NCBI GenBank assembly: GCA_045545665.1
Contig: JAZQBL010000041.1
Location: 1 to 36,165, forward strand
Direction of reading: 5' to 3'
DNA from: RGIG7213 sp045545665
Lineage (GTDB): Bacteria > Bacillota > Clostridia > Oscillospirales > CAG-272
DNA: 36,165 bases
The notes below the pieces were generated by a model. It had not been told where the DNA came from. It did not search any database and was given only the letters and a program-made list of their open reading frames with translations. Below, piece by piece: positions 7,128 through 15,218 of the stretch. A program made the position numbers and the translations under genes. Within the stretch, counting starts at the first letter, position 1. Each line of letters begins with the position of its first letter.

Positions 7128-7171
7128 AAAAAGACAGAGAAGCGGGACTTTCCTTCTTCTCTGTCTTTTTT
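7128..7171. terminator. Bidirectional terminator between convergent units
   Basis: Perfect 15-bp stem (7128-7142 with 7156-7170; AAAAAGACAGAGAAG on the left arm) and a 13-nt loop. A5 and T5 ends serve the MATE gene on plus and the four-gene unit on minus. Confidence 0.9.
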
Positions 7172-7193
7172 ATCAAATCAAACCGGCAGTATA

Positions 7194-8162
7194 TTATGCC
7201 CAGGACATCGTTCCGGGCTTGGGAGCTGATATGATCGCCTGCTTGAGGAAATCAACAGCTTTTTCAAGTCCTTCGTCAACAGTCATAAGGCTGTCTTCGT
7301 GTTCGATGGACATTACGTGATCATATCCGCAGAGGCGGAGCATTGACACGATATCTCTCCAATATGTCATATCGTGTCCGTAACCGATAGCGCGGAACAC
7401 CCAAGCGCGGTTAAGTTCATCGCCGTAGTGCTTTGTATCGAGAACACCTATTCTTGCAGTGTTACCGGGATCGATCCTCGTGTCCTTTGCGTGGAAGTGG
7501 TAGATACAGCCTTTAAGCATTTTTATTGCTTCGCAGATATCCATTCCCTGCCATATAAGGTGTGAGGGGTCGAAGTTTGCACCGATGATATCACCGACAG
7601 CTGCGCGGAGCTTGAGAAGTGTTTCCGTGTTGTATACGCAGAATCCGGGGTGCATTTCAAATGCAATTTTCGTAACCTTATGCGCCTTGCAGAATTCAGC
7701 AGTCTTTTTCCAGTAAGGAATAAGGACCTCATTCCACTGATAATCAAGTATTGCAAGGAAATCCTCGGGCCAGGGACACGTTACCCAGTTGGGATATTTT
7801 GCGCCGTCGTGGTCACCGGGGCAGCCCGAAAACGTTATTACGGTATCTATGCCCATTTTTTCGGCAAGGAGGACCGTTTTTTCAAAATCGCTATGGAATT
7901 TGTCCGCTGTCTCCTTATTGGGATGAACAGGGTTGCCGTGGCAGGAAAGTGCGGAAACAGTCATATTGTACTTACTGAGAAGCTGAATAAGTTTTTCATA
8001 TTCCTCTTCGTCGTTAAGCAATCTGTCGGGACTGCAGTGAGCGTCACCGGGATAACCTCCGCAGCCAAGTTCAACAGCTTCAACACCGAGTGATGCAAGA
8101 TACGGAATGACCTCGTCTATAGGCTTGTTTCCGTAAAGATTTGTAAGAACGCCAAGTTTCAT
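7194..8162 (-). CDS. Sugar phosphate isomerase/epimerase (AP endonuclease 2-like TIM barrel)
   Basis: This is a 322-residue soluble protein of the xylose-isomerase-like TIM-barrel family. The expected metal ligands are in place: Glu169 (AFEMHPG), Asp198 (NFDPSH), His224 (YHFHAKD) and Glu287 (SIEHED). Also typical are the N-terminal KLGVLTNLYG strand and VEAVELGCGGYPGD. Such enzymes isomerise or epimerise sugars and inositol derivatives. The exact substrate is not readable. The start ATG is preceded by AAAGG at about 10 nt. It is the last gene of the minus unit that begins with the TraB-like lipoprotein, 26 bp after the small unknown gene, and ends at the bidirectional terminator. Confidence 0.85.
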   Translation of the reverse strand: MKLGVLTNLYGNKPIDEVIPYLASLGVEAVELGCGGYPGDAHCSPDRLLNDEEEYEKLIQLLSKYNMTVSALSCHGNPVHPNKETADKFHSDFEKTVLLAEKMGIDTVITFSGCPGDHDGAKYPNWVTCPWPEDFLAILDYQWNEVLIPYWKKTAEFCKAHKVTKIAFEMHPGFCVYNTETLLKLRAAVGDIIGANFDPSHLIWQGMDICEAIKMLKGCIYHFHAKDTRIDPGNTARIGVLDTKHYGDELNRAWVFRAIGYGHDMTYWRDIVSMLRLCGYDHVMSIEHEDSLMTVDEGLEKAVDFLKQAIISAPKPGTMSWA

Positions 8163-8188
8163 TTTATAAAATCCTTTCGTTTATAATA

Positions 8189-8530
8189 TCATTTTCTGTA
8201 GTATTTGTAAAAGACCGTGACGGAACGGTACGCACCGTCGTTTTCTTTATCGTACCCTTTGCAGACCGCACCTTCAAGAGACATAAGCTCGTAGGCTTCA
8301 AGCTCACACACGGGTGTTCTGAACAGTATTTTTTCCTGCGAGGTGACGATGAAATCTCCGTCTTTTACGTAGCATATACCGCCTTTGCCGATAACAGTGT
8401 CGCCATCGTCGGTCTTTGACGGTTCCGTTATATATTTAAGAGGATGTTTGCATATTTTAGATGCCATCTCCTCACGAAAGCGCAGAGTTCCCTCTTTCGG
8501 TGCGAAAAGTCTTTTGAATATATCAATCAT
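8189..8530 (-). CDS. Small unknown soluble protein
   Basis: The family of this 113-residue protein is not recognised. It starts MIDIFKRLFAPKEG and continues with alternating charged and hydrophobic residues suggestive of a small beta-rich domain (GKGGICYVKDGDFIVTSQEK near 55-74). No signal peptide or membrane segment is present. A longer open frame exists upstream, but ATG 8530 is chosen because GAGGGAAG precedes it. Its first 8 bases overlap the stop of the DUF2079 gene (ATGATTGA), a normal coupled arrangement. It may serve the membrane protein encoded just before it, but this is only inferred from the overlap. Confidence 0.65.
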   Translation of the reverse strand: MIDIFKRLFAPKEGTLRFREEMASKICKHPLKYITEPSKTDDGDTVIGKGGICYVKDGDFIVTSQEKILFRTPVCELEAYELMSLEGAVCKGYDKENDGAYRSVTVFYKYYRK

Positions 8531-10364
8531 TACAGCTTCCCTCGGCACACGCTTTGCATCTGAAGACCGCAAGCCATCTTTCGCGGTATTCTATGAGCTC
8601 GTACCTTGCATCTGTCTTGTACTGCGTTTCGAACTTATCTCTGTTTGATTTATATCTCAGATCAAGCACGATATATTCCGTATGAACGGGATGTGCTTTA
8701 TAGTTCGTATCGTCAAGGCTGTATACCTCGGGACGCTGTGAACACGTGGTTACGTACATACTGCTTGCGGCAACGGATGCTTCTTCGGGGATGCTGTAAA
8801 GCGTTTCATTGACATAGTCGTGATGCTCTTTGCTTGTAAAATAATTATCCACGTAATTGGGTTTATGGACGATAGTACCGCAGAAGAACAGCGTTGTTGC
8901 AATGAGCGCAAATACTCCCGTAATGCGTTTGAATTTATGCGAAAGCTCCGAATAGTTAAGCACGGAAAGGTATAAAAGGCACGCAACAGAACCGTATGTA
9001 TACTGAAAATAAACGCTGTGCTGGTAGAGGTAATCGGGCATAAGATTTACAAGAACGTACGGTCCTATAAGGATATATCTTGAAAACTTTTTCGTAATAA
9101 AGGGCAAGAAGCAAAGAGGGGTAAGTGTCGTAAGAATAAAACCGAATTTCGATCCGACGGAGTCGGGATCTGCTTCAAGCACCTCTTTTATCGCGTTTGC
9201 GGGACTTATCAAAACGGATTTTATAACTGAGAGAAGTCCGCCGTCTTTTTCAAATATAAAGTTGTCGTATCTGTTGGACATTATTCCCGAATAACCGTAC
9301 GTTTCAAGATATGCAACAACAACCGCAAAATAAGCTACCGCCAGAAGGAAAAGAGTTATACCCTTTTTATAATCTTTCTTTGAAAGTATCAGATAAAGCG
9401 CGATGAATGCGACGTATACGGGTGCATCTTCCTTTACGAGCAACGTAAGGGATGCAAACGTAAGTATGCCCCACCATTTGTTCTTCTCTATGAAATAGAA
9501 AAGCCAAAGCATAATGGGCATAAGGAATTTGTTTTCGTGCAGGTCGTAATAGCATCCGCCCGATATCGTGGGATATAAAACGTAACATACGGTAAACAGT
9601 GCCGTTGATCTATACGAAAGCGACAGCTTTCTGCAAAGAAGAACGAGCGGTATAACGCCCGAGCCAAGCATTACAGCCTGACATACAACGAGGGTATTCG
9701 GATGCGGAACGAGTGCGTACATAGGTAAAAACAGATAGTATATTGGTGAAACGTGTACATCGAAATGAGACAAAAGCTCTGATCTTTCGCACGTTACCAA
9801 GGGCTGAAGGGTCTCCTTCATATAGTAATACATCTGTGAAAATATACCAAAGTCGAAGCACGGAGAGCTTTGTGCCAGAACTCTGAACGAGCATTGTATT
9901 CCGACAAACGCAGAAAACGCGACTCCGCAGATAATGGCTGTTATTATCATTCCGCGCTTTGTAAACGTTACTTCATCCAAGACGCTTTTGCCGTCGAAGG
10001 CGTAAACGCATATTGCAAAAAGCACGGCGCAAAGTCCGAAGATCACCCAGGGATGGTCCTGCTGCTGTGCGGCACACGATATCGCATACACCGTATAGCT
10101 TGCCAAAAGCGTAAGCTTTTCAACCGAATCGTTTTTAAAGAAGGTAAATATCGCAAAGATCAGTATAAAAAACGCTAAAGTAAGAATAACGTGCAAGGTA
10201 AAATTTACCGATGCTATCGACGCTTTGTCGGAATAAAGAAAATTCTTATTTTCCGCAACAAAAGAAAACGTCGCTATAAATGCGGAAATGAACCATGCCG
10301 AAAACGCACGTCTTACCACCTTTTCCGCTGTAATGTCATTAAATATATCTTTTAAAAAACTCAT
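8523..10364 (-). CDS. DUF2079 family polytopic membrane protein
   Basis: This is a 613-residue protein with about eleven or more hydrophobic helices and a soluble C-terminal part of roughly 150 residues. The DUF2079 hallmarks are visible: FDFGIFSQMYYYM near 171-183, then HFDVHVSPIYYLFLPMYAL, later YYDLHENKFLMPIMLW and LLVKEDAPVY. The family resembles GT-C-type lipid-linked sugar transferases in topology, but its reaction is not established. ATG 10364 is preferred to TTG 10370 because GGAAAG lies 9 nt before it. It starts 2 nt after the stop of the TraB-like gene and overlaps the next gene by 8 nt, so the three are tightly coupled. Confidence 0.85.
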   Translation of the reverse strand: MSFLKDIFNDITAEKVVRRAFSAWFISAFIATFSFVAENKNFLYSDKASIASVNFTLHVILTLAFFILIFAIFTFFKNDSVEKLTLLASYTVYAISCAAQQQDHPWVIFGLCAVLFAICVYAFDGKSVLDEVTFTKRGMIITAIICGVAFSAFVGIQCSFRVLAQSSPCFDFGIFSQMYYYMKETLQPLVTCERSELLSHFDVHVSPIYYLFLPMYALVPHPNTLVVCQAVMLGSGVIPLVLLCRKLSLSYRSTALFTVCYVLYPTISGGCYYDLHENKFLMPIMLWLFYFIEKNKWWGILTFASLTLLVKEDAPVYVAFIALYLILSKKDYKKGITLFLLAVAYFAVVVAYLETYGYSGIMSNRYDNFIFEKDGGLLSVIKSVLISPANAIKEVLEADPDSVGSKFGFILTTLTPLCFLPFITKKFSRYILIGPYVLVNLMPDYLYQHSVYFQYTYGSVACLLYLSVLNYSELSHKFKRITGVFALIATTLFFCGTIVHKPNYVDNYFTSKEHHDYVNETLYSIPEEASVAASSMYVTTCSQRPEVYSLDDTNYKAHPVHTEYIVLDLRYKSNRDKFETQYKTDARYELIEYRERWLAVFRCKACAEGSCND

Positions 10365-10366
10365 TG

Positions 10367-11320
10367 TCAAACTCTTTCCGCGGTATATCCCATATCCTTA
10401 AGTAATTCTATAATACCGCCGTCTCCGCAGACGTGCGCCGCACCGACTACGAAGAACACTTTTTTCCCTTCATTGAAATAGCTGTCCGCCTTTTGTGCCA
10501 TGTACACGTTTCGGTCGTCAACCATTGCTTTGTTATATGCTTCGTACGCTTTTGCATAATCGCTGTCCTCATCGCCCGAAAACAGAGACGACGTACCGTT
10601 TGTCAGCGTATCGAGCAGATCTTCTCTGCCCCTTTTCCACAGATCTATCATATATGCGTACTGCATACCGACCTGATGTCTTGATGCAAGTATTTCGCTT
10701 ATTGAATCGTCATATACTATATCATCGAAGGAAAGCATAAGCTCTATTTGTTCATTTTCGCTTTCGATCTCAAGGATACCTTTTCCTGCGTCGTTTGCCA
10801 TATTTATAAACGCACGGTCAACGCCGTAATCTGTAAGATATCCGCTTTGTTCGGTCACAAGCGATGAGATCATACTAGACCAGAAAGCAGGAACAAGAAA
10901 GTCCATTTGTTCGGAATATACTCCGCATTCTTTAAGATATGCAACCGCCGAAGAGTACGTCGCTTCGCTCAAATGATCTTTTATCGTATCGCCGTTTTTA
11001 TACATAAACTGCGAAAGATATTCAAGACTTTCCTGCTGTGTCATATTTTCGGAAGCCTTTTCGGAGGCTATAACGTCATATTCAACAGCAAGATAGTCAC
11101 ACTCGTTAAAAGCGTTAAGCACTCTGTCGTCAAACGGGTACATACTTTCTTCGCCTATGTGTATCGACCCCATAACGTACATAATATTCCCGCCACCGTC
11201 GCTGACACGCCAAAGGGCAGGCTCTGTGCTGCGGCTTTCAAAGCACGATGTTAAAGCGGGAATGACGAGTATTATGCAGACAAAAAACGATGCAATTCTA
11301 TAAAATGTTCTTTTACTCAT
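10367..11320 (-). CDS. TraB/GumN-family lipoprotein
   Basis: This is a 317-residue protein with a lipoprotein signal peptide: basic start, hydrophobic residues 11-22, and lipobox LTSC with Cys26. The mature part carries the TraB/GumN (Tiki-like) motifs GSIH (51-54), VEYD (79-82) and the C-terminal VVGAAHVCGDGGI near 293-305. Tiki proteins are metal-dependent proteases that use such GXXH and E/H motifs. Bacterial members are less studied, so peptidase activity outside the membrane is an inference. The start ATG has AAAGGTG 4 nt upstream. It is the first gene of a four-gene minus unit, divergent from the LCP-like gene. Confidence 0.85.
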   Translation of the reverse strand: MSKRTFYRIASFFVCIILVIPALTSCFESRSTEPALWRVSDGGGNIMYVMGSIHIGEESMYPFDDRVLNAFNECDYLAVEYDVIASEKASENMTQQESLEYLSQFMYKNGDTIKDHLSEATYSSAVAYLKECGVYSEQMDFLVPAFWSSMISSLVTEQSGYLTDYGVDRAFINMANDAGKGILEIESENEQIELMLSFDDIVYDDSISEILASRHQVGMQYAYMIDLWKRGREDLLDTLTNGTSSLFSGDEDSDYAKAYEAYNKAMVDDRNVYMAQKADSYFNEGKKVFFVVGAAHVCGDGGIIELLKDMGYTAERV

Positions 11321-11355
11321 ACTACACCTTTTATATATAATTATTACCTTTCACA

Positions 11356-11361
11356 GTATAT
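11356..11361 (-). promoter_or_regulatory. Possible extended -10 promoter of the TraB unit
   Basis: On the minus strand TGATATACT forms an extended -10 (TGN plus TATACT). No good -35 is seen 17 nt upstream. The predicted RNA start near 11349 gives a leader of about 29 nt. Confidence 0.4.
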
Positions 11362-11474
11362 CATAAAACTTTTAAAAATGATTACTAAATTGTAAAGAAA
11401 TGTAACCGACGCATCAAACACAAGGTTTATGCTTTTTGTTTAAAGTAAATTAAAGAATTTTGTGAAATTGTGTA

Positions 11475-11503
11475 TTGCAATTATAAACAAAATGTAATAT
11501 AAT
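11475..11503 (+). promoter_or_regulatory. Sigma-A promoter of the LCP-like gene
   Basis: TTGCAA (11475-11480), 17 nt, TATAAT (11498-11503). The expected RNA start near 11510 would make the ATG at 11512 leaderless. The GGAGG-preceded ATG at 11536 is therefore the better start. Confidence 0.7.
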
Positions 11504-11535
11504 AGTCGGGAATGAATATTAAACGGAGGAAAAAG

Positions 11536-12654
11536 ATGCTTCCCGCAATAAAAAGCTTTGCTATTGCATTCGCTGTTTCCATAATCATTTTCGGCACGTT
11601 GGGATTTATCGTAACGCCGTTGCTTAAAGATATGACAAGCGGATTTGACTCAACCTCAAAGCCTGAAGATACACAGCAGACAGAAAACAACAACACTCCC
11701 GATAACGACGTTGACACAGACGTGACGGTGCCCGATAAACCTGCACTCGATATCAACGCAGAATCATTTACACTGCTCATAGTCGGTACGGATTATCAAC
11801 CGAAGGTATTTAACGATTACCGTGTTTCAATTTCAAAAAACGCATCCATTGATGATTATATAAAGAATTCAAGGCATTATACTGCTGACACGATCCTCAT
11901 CATTCACGCCGATATAAAAACGGGCGATTTTCTGATAACCGCCCTGCCTAAAAACACGAGAGTCGTTTCACACGGTATCACGACGACTCTTGCCGAAGCA
12001 TATGAAACGGTTACGATAGAGTATTTCAAGCAACTCATATCCTCAATAATAAGCGTTTCTATCGACCACTGCATCGAAATGCAGGTGAATATGATGAAGG
12101 AAGTTATTGATTTTATGTATCCGTCGGGAATAACGTATAACATTCCGTACGATATGTACTACGTAAACGAAGAGGAACGCGTCCTTACAGACGGCACCTC
12201 GCTTGAAGATTACGAGTACGAATACGATGAAAACGGAAATATAATAAATCTACCCGGCACACCTTTTACGATCGATCTCAAAAAAGGCGTCCAGAGGCTT
12301 GATGGGGAAAAATCAACGCATCTTATACGTTACAATCTCCATTCCTCGGGTGAGAGCAAGCGATGCGATATTGCGATAGATTTCTTCAAGACGATCGCTG
12401 AGAAAAGCTTCTCTTCAAACGACGACGACGTGCTTTCGGTCACAGGTGCTTTAAACATCATAATCTCAAGCAAGGACGGAAAAACCGATATTTCATCAAG
12501 TGACTGCAAAAACATCGTTGAAATATTCAAAAATTTTGAAAAATTCAACGTAAAGGCACTCGTCATTCCCGGTGAATACAAAACGGCAGACGGAAAGGAT
12601 CATTTTGAATATTCCTACTCCGCCGTACACAATCTTTTCTCAAGTTATAAATAA
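11536..12654 (+). CDS. LytR-CpsA-Psr (LCP)-like cell envelope protein, divergent
   Basis: This 372-residue protein has one N-terminal membrane anchor (about 6-30), an acidic, Thr/Asp/Asn-rich linker (31-75), and an extracellular domain laid out like LCP phosphotransferases. These attach teichoic acids or capsules to peptidoglycan. Visible landmarks are LLIVGTD (80-86), TADTILIIHAD (116-126), LPKNTRV (137-143) and LDGEKSTHLIRYN (255-267). The usual RxD, PRDT and RYR signatures are changed to TAD, PKNT and RYN, so several lipid-phosphate-binding arginines look lost. It may be inactive, regulatory or act on a different ligand. The start ATG 11536 has GGAGG 6 nt upstream. Glycyl-tRNA synthetase follows after 30 bp without a terminator. 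Confidence 0.75.
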   Translation: MLPAIKSFAIAFAVSIIIFGTLGFIVTPLLKDMTSGFDSTSKPEDTQQTENNNTPDNDVDTDVTVPDKPALDINAESFTLLIVGTDYQPKVFNDYRVSISKNASIDDYIKNSRHYTADTILIIHADIKTGDFLITALPKNTRVVSHGITTTLAEAYETVTIEYFKQLISSIISVSIDHCIEMQVNMMKEVIDFMYPSGITYNIPYDMYYVNEEERVLTDGTSLEDYEYEYDENGNIINLPGTPFTIDLKKGVQRLDGEKSTHLIRYNLHSSGESKRCDIAIDFFKTIAEKSFSSNDDDVLSVTGALNIIISSKDGKTDISSSDCKNIVEIFKNFEKFNVKALVIPGEYKTADGKDHFEYSYSAVHNLFSSYK

Positions 12655-12684
12655 AATACATATAGATAAGGAACGGTTTTTATT

Positions 12685-14076
12685 ATGAACAATAATGAAA
12701 AAACAATGGAAAAAATCGTTGCGCTTTGCAAAAACAGAGGTTTTATCTTCTCCGGCTCCGAAATTTACGGCGGTCTTGCAAACGCATGGGACTACGGTCC
12801 TCTCGGCGTCGAGCTGAAAAACAACGTAAAGAGAGCTTGGTGGAAAAAGTTCGTTCAGATGTCCCCCTACAACGTGGGACTTGACAGTGCTATTCTTATG
12901 AACCCCCAGACATGGGTAGCTTCCGGTCACGTAGGCGGCTTTACAGACCCGCTTATGGACTGCCGTGTATGCCACGCACGTCACAGAGCGGACAAGCTTA
13001 TCGAAGATTACGCAGCGGAAAACAACATCGAAATAAACGTCGGAGGATGGTCTAACGCTCAGCTTGCCGATTACATAAAAGAAAACGGTATAAAGTGCCC
13101 CGATTGCGGCTCTTGCGACTTCACGGACGTAAGAAAGTTCAACCTTATGTTCAAGACGTTTATGGGTGTAACGGAAGACAGCACCTCGGAGCTTTACCTC
13201 CGCCCCGAAACTGCACAGGGTATTTTCGTAAACTTCAAGAACGTTGCAAGAACGACGAGAAAGAAGCTTCCCTTCGGTATTGCACAGGTAGGTAAGTCCT
13301 TCAGAAACGAGATCACCCCCGGTAACTTCATATTCAGAACAAGAGAATTTGAGCAGATGGAGCTTGAATTTTTCTGCAAGCCCGGCGAAGACCTCAAATG
13401 GTTCGTATACTGGAAAGATTTCTGCGGTCAGTGGCTCAAGTCCCTCGGTCTTAAAGAAGAAAACACACGTATGCGCGATCACGAAAAGGAAGAGCTTTCC
13501 CACTATTCAAATGCGACGACAGATATCGAATTCTTGTTCCCGTTCGGCTGGGGCGAGCTTTGGGGTATCGCTGACAGAACAAACTTTGACTTGACACAGC
13601 ATCAGAACTGCTCCGGTCAGAGTATGGAATATTTCGATCCCGAAACAAACGAGCACTACATTCCCTACGTTGTTGAACCTTCCCTCGGTGCTGACAGAGT
13701 AACGCTCGCTTTCCTTTGCGATGCTTACGACGAAGAACAGATAGACGAGAAGGATACAAGAGTCGTTATGCGTTTGCATCCTGCGCTTGCTCCTTTCAAA
13801 GCAGCGGTTCTTCCCCTTTCGAAGAAGCTTTCCGCAGAAGCTATGGAAGTATATACACAGCTCGCTGAAGACTTTGCGGTTGACTTTGACGATGCAGGTT
13901 CTATCGGTAAGCGTTACCGCAGAGAAGACGAGATCGGTACTCCCTTCTGCATCACGTACGACTTTGAATCAAAAGAAGACGGCTGTGTAACGGTACGCGA
14001 CCGTGACACGATGCAACAGGTTCGCCTTCCTATATCCGAGCTTAAAGCTTATATCGAAGAAAAACTTAAATTCTAA
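12685..14076 (+). CDS. glyQS: Glycyl-tRNA synthetase (single-chain, class II)
   Basis: This 463-residue protein charges tRNA-Gly with glycine in the cytoplasm as an alpha2 dimer. Residues 10-40 show the GlyRS start (GFIFSGSEIYGGLANAWDYG). Zinc-type cysteines are at 93/96 and 138/141/144. Motif 2 follows around FRNEI (206-210) and RTREFEQMELEFF (218-230). Motif 3 is EPSLGADRVTLAFL, followed by the anticodon-binding domain (LHPALAPFKAAVLPLS to the end). All class II motifs look intact and the length is normal. The start ATG has AAGGA about 12 nt upstream, which is long, but no better start is seen. No T-box fits in the 30-bp gap after the LCP-like gene, so it is probably co-transcribed with it. 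Confidence 0.97.
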   Translation: MNNNEKTMEKIVALCKNRGFIFSGSEIYGGLANAWDYGPLGVELKNNVKRAWWKKFVQMSPYNVGLDSAILMNPQTWVASGHVGGFTDPLMDCRVCHARHRADKLIEDYAAENNIEINVGGWSNAQLADYIKENGIKCPDCGSCDFTDVRKFNLMFKTFMGVTEDSTSELYLRPETAQGIFVNFKNVARTTRKKLPFGIAQVGKSFRNEITPGNFIFRTREFEQMELEFFCKPGEDLKWFVYWKDFCGQWLKSLGLKEENTRMRDHEKEELSHYSNATTDIEFLFPFGWGELWGIADRTNFDLTQHQNCSGQSMEYFDPETNEHYIPYVVEPSLGADRVTLAFLCDAYDEEQIDEKDTRVVMRLHPALAPFKAAVLPLSKKLSAEAMEVYTQLAEDFAVDFDDAGSIGKRYRREDEIGTPFCITYDFESKEDGCVTVRDRDTMQQVRLPISELKAYIEEKLKF

Positions 14077-14107
14077 AAAAAGAGGTTGCCGCAAATGCGG
14101 CCACCTT
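14075..14107 (-). terminator. Intrinsic terminator (minus strand)
   Basis: Stem AGGT-x-GCCGC / GCGGC-x-ACCT with an AAAT loop and one mismatch. On the minus strand a seven-T run follows, so it mainly ends the gene at 14121-14978. On the plus strand the T run is short, and it may be a weak terminator for glyQS. Confidence 0.7.
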
Positions 14108-14120
14108 TGTAGATTTTACA

Positions 14121-14978
14121 TTATTTTGTCACGAACGAAGCTGACGGAATAAGCGTACTTTCGTTTTTCTTGTATTTGTCATAATCGACCTCGGTAAGCT
14201 TTATTGCACGTTCGAACACGATAAGGCACGATATCGGTCTTTCTTCAAAATCAACGTCGCCTGCAAAGTACGTATCGAGATAAACGTAATCGTTAAGGTA
14301 TACCTTTTCCATTCCATTTTCATCGGATTCGTATAAAATATTGCCGCCGTCCGCTGTTGTTTCGTGTGCAATTATCACTCCGTCTTCAACTATAGCCGAG
14401 TTGCTTTCGTTGTAATCAAAAAGCTCGTATTTATTGAGATCCACATTTTCAAACAGCAGATATCTGTAATAATATCTGTTTGTTTCGGATGCGGTGTACT
14501 TATACGTCGATATTCTCGTTCCGTCTTCAAAATTGAGTGTGTACAAAAACGGTTCTCCGTCTATACTGTCAAGTCCGTATTCTTCCTTCAGATCATCCAT
14601 TATGCTTTTATTATATCTTACCGTAACTTGAAGCTGTGATGCGGAGGGGGTATACATAACGTCAAAGATAGCGATATTATATCCGTATCTTTTGAAGGCA
14701 GTTCCTTGTTCGTCAGTCGTTACTTTTTTGTACTCGTCAATAAAAATATGCTGTTTCTGTGTGTACATTTTGAAATTATCGCCGAGTGTTTCCTTCATTT
14801 CGAGCGCCTTGTCAGTCCAGATTATTTTAGTATCCGGCTCACTCGTACAAAGTCTTAATATAAAGAAGGCGTAAATGAATATTATAAGGCCGATAAAGAG
14901 TGTTTTAAACACTGTTTTTATTATCACACTTGCACGTGACGGCTCAAAACCGGGCTCGTATTCTTCTGTTTCTTTCAA
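14121..14978 (-). CDS. Unknown single-pass membrane protein
   Basis: This 285-residue protein (from TTG 14978) is not recognised. A short acidic cytoplasmic tail is followed by one membrane segment at about 22-44 and then a polar domain of about 240 residues, probably outside the cell. That domain is rich in Tyr, Asp and Thr and in beta-strand-like patterns (NIAIFDVMYTPSASQLQVTV). The start is uncertain because no ATG is available. TTG 14999 lies only about 8 nt after the predicted RNA start, and GTG 14987 is 2 nt from the AAAGG site. TTG 14978 has AAAGG 11 nt upstream. It is monocistronic between the promoter at 15014-15042 and the terminator at 14075-14107. No function is proposed. Confidence 0.65.
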   Translation of the reverse strand: MKETEEYEPGFEPSRASVIIKTVFKTLFIGLIIFIYAFFILRLCTSEPDTKIIWTDKALEMKETLGDNFKMYTQKQHIFIDEYKKVTTDEQGTAFKRYGYNIAIFDVMYTPSASQLQVTVRYNKSIMDDLKEEYGLDSIDGEPFLYTLNFEDGTRISTYKYTASETNRYYYRYLLFENVDLNKYELFDYNESNSAIVEDGVIIAHETTADGGNILYESDENGMEKVYLNDYVYLDTYFAGDVDFEERPISCLIVFERAIKLTEVDYDKYKKNESTLIPSASFVTK

Positions 14979-15013
14979 ATAAAACACAACCTTTCGCAAA
15001 AAATCACGTTATC

Positions 15014-15042
15014 ATTTTACACCCTTATTACACCTTATTCAA
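15014..15042 (-). promoter_or_regulatory. Sigma-A-like promoter of the 14121-14978 gene
   Basis: On the minus strand TTGAAT (15042-15037), 17 nt, TAAAAT (15019-15014). The RNA start is expected near 15007. Confidence 0.6.
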
Positions 15043-15062
15043 GTGGGAAATATTAAAAAACG

Positions 15063-15218
15063 ATGAAAAACAACAACACATTAAAAAAAGCAAGATTTAA
15101 AATGAAACTCAAGAAGACTTTGCTTTGGTGCGGTATTGCACTTTTGATCCTTCTTGTTTCAGTCTGGATATTTACCGCCGTCGGTATTCATTTGGGAGAT
15201 ATTGCATCAAAGCTGTGA
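15063..15218 (+). CDS. Possible 51-residue single-TM small protein
   Basis: This is a short reading frame of 51 codons. The N-terminus is strongly basic (KKARFKMKLKK at 8-18). One hydrophobic helix follows at about 19-40 (TLLWCGIALLILLVSVWIF), then a short tail ending SKL. This is the classic form of a small membrane protein. It is divergent from the gene at 14121-14978. Its last 12 bases overlap the 3' end of the ProX-like gene on the other strand. The ribosome binding site is poor (GGGAAA 12 nt before the first ATG; nothing better at Met14). The protein pattern is the main support, and expression is unproven. Confidence 0.45.
   Translation: MKNNNTLKKARFKMKLKKTLLWCGIALLILLVSVWIFTAVGIHLGDIASKL

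Noticed and set aside
12655..12684. T-box or other leader control for glycyl-tRNA synthetase
   Set aside because: Only 30 bases separate it from the upstream gene, far too few for a T-box, and none is seen in front of the LCP-like gene.
12640..13503. 287-codon open frame antisense to glycyl-tRNA synthetase
   Set aside because: It fully overlaps a certain gene on the other strand, has no ribosome binding site and its translation shows no family pattern.
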